This document shows positions 43,241 through 52,081 of a stretch of DNA of 64,000 nucleotides, piece after piece. This DNA comes from Hanstruepera flava (GTDB lineage Bacteria; Bacteroidota; Bacteroidia; Flavobacteriales; Flavobacteriaceae). Under the pieces are notes generated by a model. That model was given only the letters and a program-made list of their open reading frames with translations. It did no database searches and was not told where the DNA came from. Position 1 is the stretch's first letter, and each line of letters starts with the position of its first letter. The position numbers and the translations under genes were made by a program. The stretch covers positions 186,001 through 250,000 of the forward strand of contig NZ_JALJCW010000003.1 in assembly GCF_023634025.1 (NCBI RefSeq), written 5' to 3'.

Positions 43241-44755
43241 ATGCCAATTCCTATAGTAAATTCTATTGCTTCATGGTTTTTAAAAAAACGGTTTCACCAA
43301 ATCGATTTATTTTTAAAATATCCTAATGAGGTTCAAGAAGAATTACTTACAAACTTATTAATTAAGGCAAAGGATACCGAAATTGGCAAGACATACGATT
43401 TTGAGTCCATAACTAACTATCAAACATTTGCAGATAGAGTACCCATCTCAACATACGAAGATTACCACCAACTCATAGAACGCTCGCGGTTAGGTGAAAA
43501 CAATATTTTTTGGCCACAGCCTATTAGATGGTTTGCAAAATCCAGTGGTACTACCAATGCCAAAAGCAAGTTTATTCCTGTAAGTGAAGACTCTTTGGAA
43601 GATTGCCATTATGCTGCTAGTAAAGATTTACTTTGTATGTATTTGAATAATAATGAAAATTCGCAATTATTTACTGGAAAAAGTTTGCGACTTGGCGGTA
43701 GTAAAGAACTCTATAAGGAAAACGGAACCGTTTTTGGCGATTTATCAGCAATTTTGATTGACAATATGCCATTTTGGGCCGAATTTAGTAGCACGCCAAG
43801 CAACAAGGTTTCCCTAATGAGTAACTGGGAAGAAAAGATGCAAGCCATTGTTGATGAAACTATTCAAGAGAATGTAACAAGTCTTGCTGGTGTACCATCT
43901 TGGATGCTTGTATTGCTTAATAATGTTTTGGAAACCACAGGAAAAAAGAACTTATTTGATGTTTGGCCAAACCTAGAAGTCTATTTCCATGGCGGTGTAA
44001 GTTTTTTACCTTACGTAGATCAGTACAAAAATATACTGCCTAAACCGGACTTTAGGTATTATGAAATTTACAATGCTTCTGAAGGTTTTTTTGCCATTCA
44101 AGATCAAAATAAATCGAGTGAATTATTACTGATGTTGGATTATGGCATTTTTTACGAATTTATCCCGATGGATACTTATGGTACAGTAAACGAAAAAGTT
44201 ATTCCTTTAAGTGAGGTTGAAATTAATACAAACTATGCCGTAATTATTACCACTAATGCTGGCTTGTGGCGGTATAAGATTGGTGACACTATTCGTTTCA
44301 CATCAATAAGCCCTTACCGCATTAAAGTTTCAGGCCGTACAAAACATCATATCAATGCATTTGGTGAAGAACTCATTATAGAAAATGCTGAAGATGCCTT
44401 AAAGAAAGTTTGTAAGAAGACCAAAGCAGAAATTGTAGACTACACAGCAGCGCCAATATTTATGAGTGGCAAAGAAAAAGGAGCACATGAGTGGTTAATA
44501 GAATTCAAAACACCACCAAATGATATTGACTACTTTAATGAATTGCTTGACAATGCACTAAAGGCACTAAATTCTGATTACGAGGCCAAACGCTATAACA
44601 ACATGACCTTAAACAAACCTACTATTCACATAGCCCGTGAAAGACTTTTTTACGATTGGTTAAAAGAGAACAATAAGTTAGGTGGTCAACATAAAGTACC
44701 AAGACTATCAAATTCCAGGGATTATTTAAACGCCCTCTTAAAATTGAATTCTTAA
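43241..44755 (+). CDS. GH3-like acyl-adenylate-forming enzyme
   Basis: A 504-residue protein of the GH3 family, adenylating enzymes best known in plants for joining amino acids to auxin or jasmonate; bacterial members are widespread in Bacteroidota but uncharacterised. Motifs: WFAKSSGTTNAKSKFIPVS (ATP/phosphate loop), YYEIYNASEGFFAIQDQ (adenylate region), TTNAGLWRYKIGDTIRFT, and the C-terminal hinge KVSGRTKHHINAFGEELIIENAEDAL. It should activate a carboxylic acid with ATP and pass it to an amine or thiol. No partner gene is adjacent. Length is slightly shorter than plant GH3 proteins. Confidence 0.92.
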   Translation: MPIPIVNSIASWFLKKRFHQIDLFLKYPNEVQEELLTNLLIKAKDTEIGKTYDFESITNYQTFADRVPISTYEDYHQLIERSRLGENNIFWPQPIRWFAKSSGTTNAKSKFIPVSEDSLEDCHYAASKDLLCMYLNNNENSQLFTGKSLRLGGSKELYKENGTVFGDLSAILIDNMPFWAEFSSTPSNKVSLMSNWEEKMQAIVDETIQENVTSLAGVPSWMLVLLNNVLETTGKKNLFDVWPNLEVYFHGGVSFLPYVDQYKNILPKPDFRYYEIYNASEGFFAIQDQNKSSELLLMLDYGIFYEFIPMDTYGTVNEKVIPLSEVEINTNYAVIITTNAGLWRYKIGDTIRFTSISPYRIKVSGRTKHHINAFGEELIIENAEDALKKVCKKTKAEIVDYTAAPIFMSGKEKGAHEWLIEFKTPPNDIDYFNELLDNALKALNSDYEAKRYNNMTLNKPTIHIARERLFYDWLKENNKLGGQHKVPRLSNSRDYLNALLKLNS

Positions 44756-44777
44756 TGTGGATAATCGAATAAATTTG
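44744..44777 (+). promoter_or_regulatory. Promoter candidate downstream of the GH3-like gene
   Basis: TTG (44744-44746), a 23-base spacer and TAAATTTG (44770-44777) match the consensus at the long end of allowed spacing. The element overlaps the GH3-like stop codon and points into a stretch without a reading frame. Confidence 0.4.
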
Positions 44778-44782
44778 CAAGA

Positions 44783-44970
44783 AATTTTCGATAAACGAGT
44801 TTATTTGAGTCTTCATCTAAAATCATCACCCGTCGTTTTTTTCTTACATAAAAAATCATAGTTTTACAGAGCTATTAATCAAAACTAGATAATTTTTCAT
44901 AATGTTAAATTATTAATTAACATCCATTAAAACGATGAAATTAACCACTCCTATTGAGAGTGGTTTTTTT
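44783..44970 (+). ncRNA. Possible small RNA between the GH3-like gene and clpX
   Basis: About 185 bases lie between a promoter candidate (44744-44777) and a strong terminator (44943-44970) with no open frame of note. The stretch has a short inverted repeat ATAAAC-GA-GTTTAT. Such a promoter-plus-terminator cassette is how small RNA genes look. It may equally be a long 3' UTR of the GH3-like mRNA. The start is set about 6 bases after the -7 box and is only approximate. Confidence 0.3.
44943..44970 (+). terminator. Intrinsic terminator
   Basis: AACCACTC (44943-44950), 7-base loop, GAGTGGTT (44958-44965) and a run of Ts to 44971. It ends the GH3-like transcript or the candidate small RNA. Confidence 0.85.
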
Positions 44971-44994
44971 TGTATTATTAACTTTATAAAAATG

Positions 44995-45018
44995 AAAAAG
45001 CCTTTCAAAGAAAGGCTT
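44995..45018 (-). terminator. Intrinsic terminator of clpX
   Basis: On the minus strand AAGCCTTTC, loop TTT and GAAAGGCTT followed by Ts; it lies 25 bases after the clpX stop. Confidence 0.8.
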
Positions 45019-45042
45019 GTAGTAATCTCATATTCTTTTTTA

Positions 45043-46275
45043 TTAAGAAACTGCTTTTAACTTCTTTAATGTAGTCTTGGTAATCTTTTCTTCGGCATAT
45101 ACTTTAGTTACCTTAAGTTCTTTTTCATTACTTCCTGGCATTTCAAACATGGCATCGGTTAAAATTTCCTCACATAATGATCGTAATCCACGAGCACCTA
45201 ATTTATATTCTATAGCTTTATCAACTATAAAATCTAATGCCCCATCGGTAATGCTAAATTCAATATCATCCATTTCAAACAACTTTTTATACTGTTTAAT
45301 AATAGCATTTTTGGGCTCTGTTAAGATAGCTCGAAGTGTTTTGGCGTCTAACGGATCCATGTATGTTAATACAGGCAGTCTACCAATAATTTCAGGAATC
45401 AAACCAAAATCCTTTAAGTCTTTTGGAATAATATATTGCAACAAATTGGCTTGATCCACACGTTCATCTGACATGGATGCGCTATACCCAACAGCTTGCA
45501 TGTTTAAGCGTTTTGATATGACTTTTTCAATACCATCAAAAGCTCCTCCAGCAATAAACAATATGTTTTCGGTATTGACTTCAATAAACTTTTGGTCTGG
45601 GTGCTTTCTACCTCCTTTTGGCGGTACATTTACGGTAGTTCCTTCCAGTAATTTTAGCAAAGCCTGTTGCACACCTTCTCCAGACACATCTCGTGTGATT
45701 GAAGGGTTATCGCTCTTTCTTGCTATTTTATCTATCTCATCAATAAATACAATACCTTTTTCAGCTTTCTCTAAATTATAGTCGGCTGCTTGCAATAAAC
45801 GTGTTAAGATACTTTCAACATCTTCACCAACATAACCAGCTTCCGTTAGAACTGTGGCATCAACAATAGCTAAAGGCACATTTAACATTTTAGCAATTGT
45901 TTTAGCCATTAAGGTTTTACCTGTTCCGGTTTGACCAACCATAATGATATTACTTTTTTGAATTTCAATATCATCATCTGATGGTGCTTGTAATAAACGT
46001 TTGTAATGATTGTAAACAGCAACAGACATCACCTTCTTGGTTGTCTCCTGCCCAATGATATACTCATCTAAAAACGATTTGATTTTTTGTGGCTTACGCA
46101 GCATTAATTCTGCCGAAAGATCACTGTTATCAGATTGTTTAGACTCTTCTAAAACAATACCATGAGCTTGTTCGATACACTTATCACAAATGTGTGCATC
46201 TAAACCTGCAATTAACAGATTGGTTTCTGGCTTTTTCCTACCACAAAATGAACATTCTAAATCTTCTTTTGCCAT
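45043..46275 (-). CDS. clpX: ClpX, ATPase subunit of the ClpXP protease
   Basis: A 410-residue AAA+ unfoldase. The N-terminal zinc-binding domain has C8, C11, C30 and C33 ([20 protein letters not shown]). The AAA module shows Walker [15 protein letters not shown], Walker [12 protein letters not shown], the pore-loop region [13 protein letters not shown], sensor region [17 protein letters not shown], and [13 protein letters not shown] in the C-terminal domain. It unfolds tagged proteins and feeds them to ClpP, whose gene lies 30 bases upstream on the same strand. The ClpP-contact loop (IGF type) was not resolved by eye. Confidence 0.98.
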   Translation of the reverse strand: MAKEDLECSFCGRKKPETNLLIAGLDAHICDKCIEQAHGIVLEESKQSDNSDLSAELMLRKPQKIKSFLDEYIIGQETTKKVMSVAVYNHYKRLLQAPSDDDIEIQKSNIIMVGQTGTGKTLMAKTIAKMLNVPLAIVDATVLTEAGYVGEDVESILTRLLQAADYNLEKAEKGIVFIDEIDKIARKSDNPSITRDVSGEGVQQALLKLLEGTTVNVPPKGGRKHPDQKFIEVNTENILFIAGGAFDGIEKVISKRLNMQAVGYSASMSDERVDQANLLQYIIPKDLKDFGLIPEIIGRLPVLTYMDPLDAKTLRAILTEPKNAIIKQYKKLFEMDDIEFSITDGALDFIVDKAIEYKLGARGLRSLCEEILTDAMFEMPGSNEKELKVTKVYAEEKITKTTLKKLKAVS

Positions 46276-46305
46276 AATATAGCTTTCTATTCTTGTTATT
46301 AACGA

Positions 46306-46980
46306 TTAACTACGTACCAATATTTCGTCAATCATTCCGTATTCCTTAGCCTTATCAGCCTTCATCCAGTAATCACGATCACTATCGGCATATACTTTGT
46401 CGTAATCCTGACCTGAATGCTTACTTATTATTTTATACAATTCTTCTTTCAAAATAAGGATTTCTCTAGCCGTAATTTCAATATCACTGGCTTGACCTTG
46501 TGCACCACCTAACGGTTGGTGAATCATTACTCGCGAATGTGTTAAGCCACTTCTTTTTCCTTTTTCTCCCGCACATAACAATACAGCTCCCATAGAAGCT
46601 GCCATTCCTGTACAAATAGTCGCTACATCTGGCTTAATAAACTGCATCGTATCATAAATGCCCAATCCGGCATATACACTTCCTCCTGGTGAATTAATAT
46701 AAATCTGTATATCTTTAGAGGAATCTGTACTCTCCAAAAACAGTAATTGAGCTTGTATAATGTTTGCCACCTGATCGTTTATTCCAGTCCCTAGAAAGAT
46801 TATACGATCCATCATTAAACGTGAAAACACATCAAAAATAGCGATGTTCATTTGGCGTTCTTCTATAATATTAGGTGTTAAATTAGTAGGATACATACTA
46901 CTTATAATCTTGTTATAATATGTACTACTAATACCTTGATCTTTTATTGCGAATTTTTCGAATTCTTTTGCGTAATCCAT
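46306..46980 (-). CDS. clpP: ClpP, proteolytic subunit
   Basis: A 224-residue serine protease that assembles into tetradecamers. Catalytic Ser129 is in [12 protein letters not shown], His154 in [15 protein letters not shown], and the Asp in DSDRDYWM near the C-terminus. [19 protein letters not shown] forms the substrate strand and oxyanion region. The first ~35 residues include the propeptide. It is encoded just upstream of clpX and downstream of tig, the conserved tig-clpP-clpX order, though a terminator after tig shows it can be transcribed separately. Confidence 0.98.
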   Translation of the reverse strand: MDYAKEFEKFAIKDQGISSTYYNKIISSMYPTNLTPNIIEERQMNIAIFDVFSRLMMDRIIFLGTGINDQVANIIQAQLLFLESTDSSKDIQIYINSPGGSVYAGLGIYDTMQFIKPDVATICTGMAASMGAVLLCAGEKGKRSGLTHSRVMIHQPLGGAQGQASDIEITAREILILKEELYKIISKHSGQDYDKVYADSDRDYWMKADKAKEYGMIDEILVRS

Positions 46981-47002
46981 AGTTGTTTTTAAATTTTTTT
47001 GT

Positions 47003-47041
47003 AAAAAATTAGGCGCTGATTTTTTGTGTTTCAGCGCCTAA
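47003..47041 (-). terminator. Intrinsic terminator after tig
   Basis: An 11-base perfect stem (TTAGGCGCTGA, 47009-47019, with its complement 47031-47041) followed on the minus strand by six Ts. It separates tig from clpPX. Confidence 0.88.
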
Positions 47042-47073
47042 ATATAAGGATTTATTCTTTATAAGTCTGTAAC

Positions 47074-48402
47074 TTATTTATCGCCATAAACTTCTTTAAC
47101 GAAGTCGTCATAAGTGATTTCTTTAGTTTTAATATTGGCTTTCTCTTTATAAAGCGCCAATAATCTCTGACTAATAATTTGTTCAGACATTCGACGTGCT
47201 TCTTCTTGGTTTGACAATACACGTGCAGCAATATCTTCTAATTCTTTATCTGAAGGATTCATCTGACCAAATTGTGCCATTTGTGCTTTAATCATGTTTT
47301 TAGCATGATCTTTAATATCGTCCATAGTTACCTTAATGTCATTATCAGTAATTAATTTACCTTCAATTAATTGGTAACGTAAGCTTTTTTCAGATTTTTC
47401 GTATTCTTCTTTAGCCTGGTCTTCAGTCAACTCATTTTCACCAGCTGTTTGCATCCATTTTTGTAAAAAGGCAGTTGGCAAATCAAATTTGGTGTTATCT
47501 ACTAAATATTCAGTAACATCATTCAACAATTTCTGATCAGATTGCTGCGTGAATTGCTTTTCAGCATCTTCTTTAATCTTTTCTTTTAATTCTGTTACAG
47601 AAGTAACGTTTCCTTTGCCAAATAATTTATCGAATAACTCTTGGTCTAAATCAGCCAACTCACGTGTGTTTATTTCTGTAATCTCAAAAGTTACTGGAAT
47701 ATCTAAACCGTGAACATCATCATGGGTTAATTTTAAAGCATGCATTAATTCATGTTCATCATCGTAGAGCCCTTTGGTTTTTAACTCAATGACATCACCT
47801 ACTTTAGAACCAATGAATTTTTTTTCAGTGGCCTTACCTTTAAATTTGTCTAAAGTTAAGGTTACTGTGTTTTCAATTTCACGTTCTTCATTCTTAAATA
47901 CACCTGTAATTTCACTCTCTTTAGCTACTTCTTTTTCAGAAATTAGCTTACCATATTGCTTCTGGATGTTTTCAACTTGATCGTTGATCATTTTATCTCC
48001 AGCTACAATATTATAATGTATAAAAGCTTTTTTTGGCTTTAAATTTACCTCGAATTCTGGTGCTAAACCTAATTCGAATTCAAAAGATAATTTATCAGCA
48101 TCCCAATCCAAATCATCTTGTGGCTTTGGTAATGGATTTCCTAAAACGTCTAGCTTTTCTTCAGTTAAATATTTGTTTAACGCATCTTGAAGTAATTTAT
48201 TTACCTCATCAACCAATACAGCTTTACCATATTGTTTCTTAACCATTCCCATTGGTACATGTCCTTTTCTAAATCCTGGAATGTTAGCTGTTTTACGATA
48301 ATCAGACAAGATTTTTTCAACTTTGTCGTTATAATCTTCTTTAGCAATATCTACTTTTACTACAGCATTCAATGCATCAATGTTTTCTCTTGTAATATTC
48401 AT
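47074..48402 (-). CDS. tig: Trigger factor (ribosome-associated chaperone)
   Basis: A 442-residue chaperone. The N-terminal ribosome-binding domain has the signature IPGFRKGHVPMGMVKKQYG (GFRxGxxP) near residue 40. A middle region (residues ~150-230) corresponds to the FKBP-like domain but is weakly conserved, as is common in Bacteroidota, where PPIase activity may be lost. The C-terminal helical arm domain covers ~250-430. It shields nascent chains at the ribosome exit. The promoter is 48427-48457; the gene precedes clpP and clpX on the minus strand, the usual quality-control cluster. Confidence 0.96.
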   Translation of the reverse strand: MNITRENIDALNAVVKVDIAKEDYNDKVEKILSDYRKTANIPGFRKGHVPMGMVKKQYGKAVLVDEVNKLLQDALNKYLTEEKLDVLGNPLPKPQDDLDWDADKLSFEFELGLAPEFEVNLKPKKAFIHYNIVAGDKMINDQVENIQKQYGKLISEKEVAKESEITGVFKNEEREIENTVTLTLDKFKGKATEKKFIGSKVGDVIELKTKGLYDDEHELMHALKLTHDDVHGLDIPVTFEITEINTRELADLDQELFDKLFGKGNVTSVTELKEKIKEDAEKQFTQQSDQKLLNDVTEYLVDNTKFDLPTAFLQKWMQTAGENELTEDQAKEEYEKSEKSLRYQLIEGKLITDNDIKVTMDDIKDHAKNMIKAQMAQFGQMNPSDKELEDIAARVLSNQEEARRMSEQIISQRLLALYKEKANIKTKEITYDDFVKEVYGDK

Positions 48403-48420
48403 TTTCTAACTATAAAAATT

Positions 48421-48451
48421 GGAGTGCAAAAGTAGTACTTTTTTACACTCC
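48421..48451. promoter_or_regulatory. Dyad overlapping the tig -7 box
   Basis: GGAGTG (48421-48426) with AAAAGTA (48428-48434) mirror TACTTTT (48436-48442) and CACTCC (48446-48451), an imperfect 31-base inverted repeat. On the minus strand it is followed by AATTTTTAT, so it may be the terminator of the upstream small membrane protein gene, an operator for tig, or both. Confidence 0.5.
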
Positions 48452-48457
48452 AACAAA
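48427..48457 (-). promoter_or_regulatory. Promoter of tig
   Basis: TTTG (48454-48457), 19 bases and TACTTTTG (48427-48434) on the minus strand match the Bacteroidota promoter exactly, 24 bases before the tig ATG. Confidence 0.75.
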
Positions 48458-48477
48458 GTATTTTAACGTATTGTATT

Positions 48478-48828
48478 TCAGTCTATTTTCTCGTCTCCTA
48501 AAACCGAATAAAATATAGATTGCAATATGGTTAAAAGGATACTAAATAGCAAAGCAGTCCAGAAACTACTCACTGTAAATCCACCAACTAAATTATCGGC
48601 AAGAAGAATGATGCAGGCATTAATAACAAAAAGGAATAAGCCTAATGTTAAAATTGTTGCAGGCAGAGTGAACAAAACCAGTAATGGTTTTACAAAAATA
48701 TTGAGTAACCCCAAAACAGCTGCTACAATTACAGCAGTCGTATAGCTGTCGACCGAAACCCCTGATAGAAATTTGGACAATAGCACTACTGCTACTGCCG
48801 TGAGTAAGACCTTTAGAATAATTCTCAT
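48478..48828 (-). CDS. Phage-holin-family-4-type small membrane protein
   Basis: A 116-residue protein with four membrane helices (ILKVLLTAVAVVLLSKFL; AVIVAAVLGLLNIFVKPLLVLFTLPATILTLGLFLFVINACIILLADNLV; FWTALLFSILLTILQSIFYSVLG). The LNIFVKPLL/LPATILTLGLF pattern is that of the PF04020 family, named after phage holins but mostly chromosomal and of unknown function. There are no phage genes nearby, so lysis is unlikely. It is a single gene on the minus strand with its terminator probably merged with the tig promoter. Confidence 0.9.
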   Translation of the reverse strand: MRIILKVLLTAVAVVLLSKFLSGVSVDSYTTAVIVAAVLGLLNIFVKPLLVLFTLPATILTLGLFLFVINACIILLADNLVGGFTVSSFWTALLFSILLTILQSIFYSVLGDEKID

Positions 48829-48867
48829 GGTATATTGTTTTTTGTTTCTAAAAAGGTACGAATTATT

Positions 48868-49632
48868 TTAATTCAGAAATGACATTACAGCACTATAAAA
48901 ATCTTCGGGATTTTCTGCATGCAACCAATGCCCAGCATTTGCAATGGTTACGATTTTGGAATTAGGGAAATGACCGCTAATAATTGCTTCATCTTGATGA
49001 CCAATATATTCTGATTTGTCTCCTCGTAAAAACAATGTATCTCCTTCAAACTTAGTGTGAATTGGAAGTGATTCACCAACTTCAGCCACATGCTCCTTTA
49101 GCACCTCTAAATTCATACGAAGGGCTAATAGACCTTTTTCTTTCCAATACAAGTTTTTAAGCAAAAATTGGCGTGTTCCAAAATCTGAAACAAATAGCGC
49201 TAATTGCTTATCCGCTGCTCCTCTGCTTTTTAGCAACGAAAAATTTAAGCTGCTTAACCCATTCAAAATAGTTTCATGATGAATAGGATAATAACGTGGT
49301 GAAATATCTGCAACCATTAACTTGTTAACCATTTTAGGATATTGCGTAGCAAACAACATAGCTGTTTTTCCTCCCATGGAGTGACCTAAAAGTACAATAT
49401 TATCTAGATTTTTATCATCCAAATAGAACTTTAAATCTGCTACCATATCCTCATAACTGAAATTTTCATCGTGAAAACTTCTTCCATGATTCCGCTGGTC
49501 AACCAAATGAACTTCATAACCCTGTTCGCTAAATTGTTGGCCAAGTGTTTTCCAATTATCACCCATTCCCAGAAATCCATGTAAGATTATGAATGGCTTC
49601 CCTGTTCCTAAAACATTAGCATGTAAAAGCAT
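48868..49632 (-). CDS. Alpha/beta hydrolase, YbfF-like esterase
   Basis: A 254-residue cytoplasmic alpha/beta hydrolase. FIILHGFLGMGDNWKTLGQQFSEQGYEVHLVDQRNHGRSFH is typical of the YbfF/ABHD11 subgroup. The nucleophile elbow is GHSMGGKTAM, the acidic residue is near FLRGDKSEYIGHQDEAI, and the catalytic His is in NAGHWLHAENPEDF. Members hydrolyse short acyl esters or acyl-CoA thioesters in vitro. Its start overlaps the stop of pdxJ by one base, so they are coupled. Confidence 0.92.
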   Translation of the reverse strand: MLLHANVLGTGKPFIILHGFLGMGDNWKTLGQQFSEQGYEVHLVDQRNHGRSFHDENFSYEDMVADLKFYLDDKNLDNIVLLGHSMGGKTAMLFATQYPKMVNKLMVADISPRYYPIHHETILNGLSSLNFSLLKSRGAADKQLALFVSDFGTRQFLLKNLYWKEKGLLALRMNLEVLKEHVAEVGESLPIHTKFEGDTLFLRGDKSEYIGHQDEAIISGHFPNSKIVTIANAGHWLHAENPEDFYSAVMSFLN

Positions 49633-50345
49633 TATTTTAATTTTTGTAAATACATTTGAACAACATTTTCAGCTCCCAAATAAAGGCTTTCAGCGATTAA
49701 GGCGTGACCAATTGAAACCTCTAATAAATTTGGAATATTCTGTTTGAAAAAAGCAATATTCTCCAAAGACAAGTCATGGCCTGCGTTGACACCAATATCC
49801 AGACTGTCAGCCAAAATAGCACATTCTGTGTAGGGTTGAATTGCTTTTTTATTCCCTAAACTATACTGATGCGCAAAGGCTTCTGTGTATAGCTCTATTC
49901 TATCGGTTCCGGTTTCTTTGGCTCCTTCAATTTGTTTTAAAACAGGATCCACAAAAATGGATGTACGAATTCCATTACTTTTAAATTCCTTAATGGTTTC
50001 CTGCAAAAAGCCTTTGTTTACAATAGTATCCCAACCTGCGTTACTGGTAATAGCATCAATAGCATCTGGTACTAAAGTAACTTGTGTTGGTTTTATCTCT
50101 AAAACCATCTCAACAAATTTTTCAATAGGATTCCCTTCAATATTATATTCGGTGTAGACTTCAGGTTTTAAATCGTAAGCATCTTGATAACGTATATGAC
50201 GTTCGTCTGGTCTTGGGTGAATTGTCACCCCTTCTGCACCAAAACGTTGTACATCTTGCGCAAACCTTACTACATTAGGCTCGTTTCCGCCTCTTGAATT
50301 TCTTAAGGTCGCTATCTTATTTATATTAACACTTAATTTGGTCAT
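49632..50345 (-). CDS. pdxJ: Pyridoxine 5'-phosphate synthase
   Basis: A 237-residue TIM-barrel enzyme that condenses 1-deoxyxylulose 5-phosphate with 3-hydroxy-1-aminoacetone phosphate to form pyridoxine 5'-phosphate, the end of the DXP-dependent vitamin B6 pathway. Motifs: LSVNINKIATLRNSRGG, GAEGVTIHPRPDERHIRYQD, QVTLVPD, the phosphate loop VNAGHDLSLENI and LLEVSIGHALIAESLYLG. The N-terminus follows the family start closely. It is co-transcribed with the downstream hydrolase (one-base overlap). A -7 box is present at 50365-50372. Confidence 0.97.
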   Translation of the reverse strand: MTKLSVNINKIATLRNSRGGNEPNVVRFAQDVQRFGAEGVTIHPRPDERHIRYQDAYDLKPEVYTEYNIEGNPIEKFVEMVLEIKPTQVTLVPDAIDAITSNAGWDTIVNKGFLQETIKEFKSNGIRTSIFVDPVLKQIEGAKETGTDRIELYTEAFAHQYSLGNKKAIQPYTECAILADSLDIGVNAGHDLSLENIAFFKQNIPNLLEVSIGHALIAESLYLGAENVVQMYLQKLK

Positions 50346-50364
50346 TTTTTAGTTTTTTGAAATA

Positions 50365-50372
50365 CAAAAATA
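50365..50372 (-). promoter_or_regulatory. -7 promoter box of pdxJ
   Basis: TATTTTTG on the minus strand is an exact TAnnTTTG match 19 bases before the pdxJ ATG; the -33 TTG is not evident. Confidence 0.5.
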
Positions 50373-50436
50373 CAAACTCATTAAGGCTTAATGTAGTATT
50401 TTTTAATTAATTTGCAAGTTCAATTTATCTATTAAA

Positions 50437-51096
50437 ATGAATCTTTCAGATTACATCATAAACGACATAAAACCTTTAAAAAACACTGATTTGGTTGGAG
50501 ACATTCAAGGATTGTTCAATCAGTTAACCTATTCGCATATTCCTATTAAAAATGAATACAACGCCTATTTAGGTTGTATATCTGAAACCGATGCCCATTG
50601 TTTTGATGGAGGAAAACCCATTAATGAATATGCACACGCTATAGAAGGTTTTTTTGTTCGCGAGAATACCAACTGGTTGGATGTGCTTGAAGCTTTCGCC
50701 ATGAATTCTGCTAATATAATGCCTGTTTTGAGTTCTAAAAATGTTTATTTAGGGTATTACGAACTAAACGATATTATAGGGCTTTTTAATGAAACGCCAT
50801 TTTTTGCAGAAGCTGGAGGCATATTAATTGTTGAAAAAGGTTTAGTTGATTATTCATTTAGCGAGGTATGTCAAATTGTCGAATCTAATGACGGAAAACT
50901 TTTAGGTGCTTTCATTTCAAAAATAGAAAACGACATGGTCCAAATTACCTTAAAAATTGGAAACACCGGATTAAATGATATTATGCAAACCTTTAGGCGT
51001 TACAGTTATAATGTGGTATCTGGACATGAAGAGGACAGCTATTTACAAAGCCTGAAGGAGCGCTCGGAATATTTGAATAAATATTTAAACATGTAA
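50437..51096 (+). CDS. CBS-domain protein
   Basis: A 219-residue protein with a pair of CBS domains in the first ~135 residues (DIQGLFNQLTYSHIPIKNEYNAYLGCISETDA; WLDVLEAFAMNSANIMPVLSSKNVYLGYYELNDIIGLF) and an ACT-like C-terminal part (GILIVEKGLVDYSFSEVCQIVESNDGKLLGAFIS). CBS pairs bind adenine nucleotides. It is the first gene of a conserved flavobacterial cluster leading to nadK, uppS, bamA and skp; nadK starts one base after its stop. A regulatory role for the NAD kinase or the envelope genes is plausible but unproven. Confidence 0.87.
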   Translation: MNLSDYIINDIKPLKNTDLVGDIQGLFNQLTYSHIPIKNEYNAYLGCISETDAHCFDGGKPINEYAHAIEGFFVRENTNWLDVLEAFAMNSANIMPVLSSKNVYLGYYELNDIIGLFNETPFFAEAGGILIVEKGLVDYSFSEVCQIVESNDGKLLGAFISKIENDMVQITLKIGNTGLNDIMQTFRRYSYNVVSGHEEDSYLQSLKERSEYLNKYLNM

Positions 51097-51097
51097 T

Positions 51098-51982
51098 ATG
51101 AAAATAGCCGTTTTTGGTCAATCTTTCCATAAAAGCAATGAAGAATCCCTTCATATGCTATTAGACTGTTTAAAAACGAAAAATGTTACCGTTTTTATTG
51201 AACGCCATTTTTTTAACACCACCAAAAACCTTTTTAATAATCTATTAGATGTTGGGAACTTTAGTACGTTTGATATTTTAGATTCCAGCTTTGATTTGCT
51301 TATTAGTATTGGTGGTGACGGCACTATTCTTCGGGCCATTACATTTGTTAGAGATTTAGAAATACCTATAATAGGGATCAACACAGGTCGTTTAGGATTT
51401 TTGGCCACCATTCAGAATGACGATATTGCCACAGCTATTGAAGCTATCCTTAACAATGAATACAAAATATCTGAACGCAATCTCTTGTCAATATCAACTG
51501 ACCCTGAACATGAAGATTTTAATATTCTAGATTTTGCTTTAAATGAAATAGCTGTTAGTCGTAAAAACACCACATCTATGATTACAGTTGAAACCCGATT
51601 AAATGGCGAATACCTCACATCGTATTGGAGTGATGGTTTAATAATTTCAACGCCAACTGGATCAACAGGGTATTCATTAAGTTGTGGCGGACCTGTTATA
51701 ACACCCGACACCAATAGCTTTGTAATTACTCCTATTGCTCCACATAATTTAAGTGCAAGGCCATTGGTAATCACCGACTCAACCGAAATTCAATTAAAAG
51801 TTAGTGGTAGAGAAGACAACTTTTTAGTCTCATTGGATTCCAGAATTGCAACACTTTCCAACGACACCATTGTAACTATTAAAAAAGCACCATTTACTAT
51901 AAAAATGGTTGAATTACTTAACGAAAGCTTTTTAGACACACTTCGGAAAAAGTTACTTTGGGGAGAAGACAAACGTAATTAG
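51098..51982 (+). CDS. nadK: NAD kinase
   Basis: A 294-residue kinase phosphorylating NAD to NADP. The GGDG motif, with catalytic Asp74, is in LISIGGDGTILRAI; the second block is PIIGINTGRLGFLATI, then LNEIAVSRKNTTSMITVE, and the glycine-rich STPTGSTGYSLSCGGP. All are diagnostic for the family. It begins one base after the CBS-protein stop and is likely co-transcribed; the next gene has its own promoter at 52033. Confidence 0.97.
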   Translation: MKIAVFGQSFHKSNEESLHMLLDCLKTKNVTVFIERHFFNTTKNLFNNLLDVGNFSTFDILDSSFDLLISIGGDGTILRAITFVRDLEIPIIGINTGRLGFLATIQNDDIATAIEAILNNEYKISERNLLSISTDPEHEDFNILDFALNEIAVSRKNTTSMITVETRLNGEYLTSYWSDGLIISTPTGSTGYSLSCGGPVITPDTNSFVITPIAPHNLSARPLVITDSTEIQLKVSGREDNFLVSLDSRIATLSNDTIVTIKKAPFTIKMVELLNESFLDTLRKKLLWGEDKRN

Positions 51983-52032
51983 ACAATAATTTTGATTAAA
52001 AACAGTTTAAATCGCATACAATTCGATTCAAA

Positions 52033-52064
52033 TTGTTATAGGCTAATCTTATTTATTATATTTG
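52033..52064 (+). promoter_or_regulatory. Promoter for the DUF6089-uppS-bamA run
   Basis: TTG (52033-52035), a 21-base spacer and TATATTTG (52057-52064) match the flavobacterial consensus, 17 bases before the ATG at 52082. Confidence 0.75.
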
Positions 52065-52081
52065 CAAACTTTTGAACATTT

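Noticed and set aside
48478-48828. Possible prophage remnant because of the phage-holin family name
   Set aside because: No other phage gene is nearby, and this family is common as a chromosomal membrane protein in Bacteroidota.
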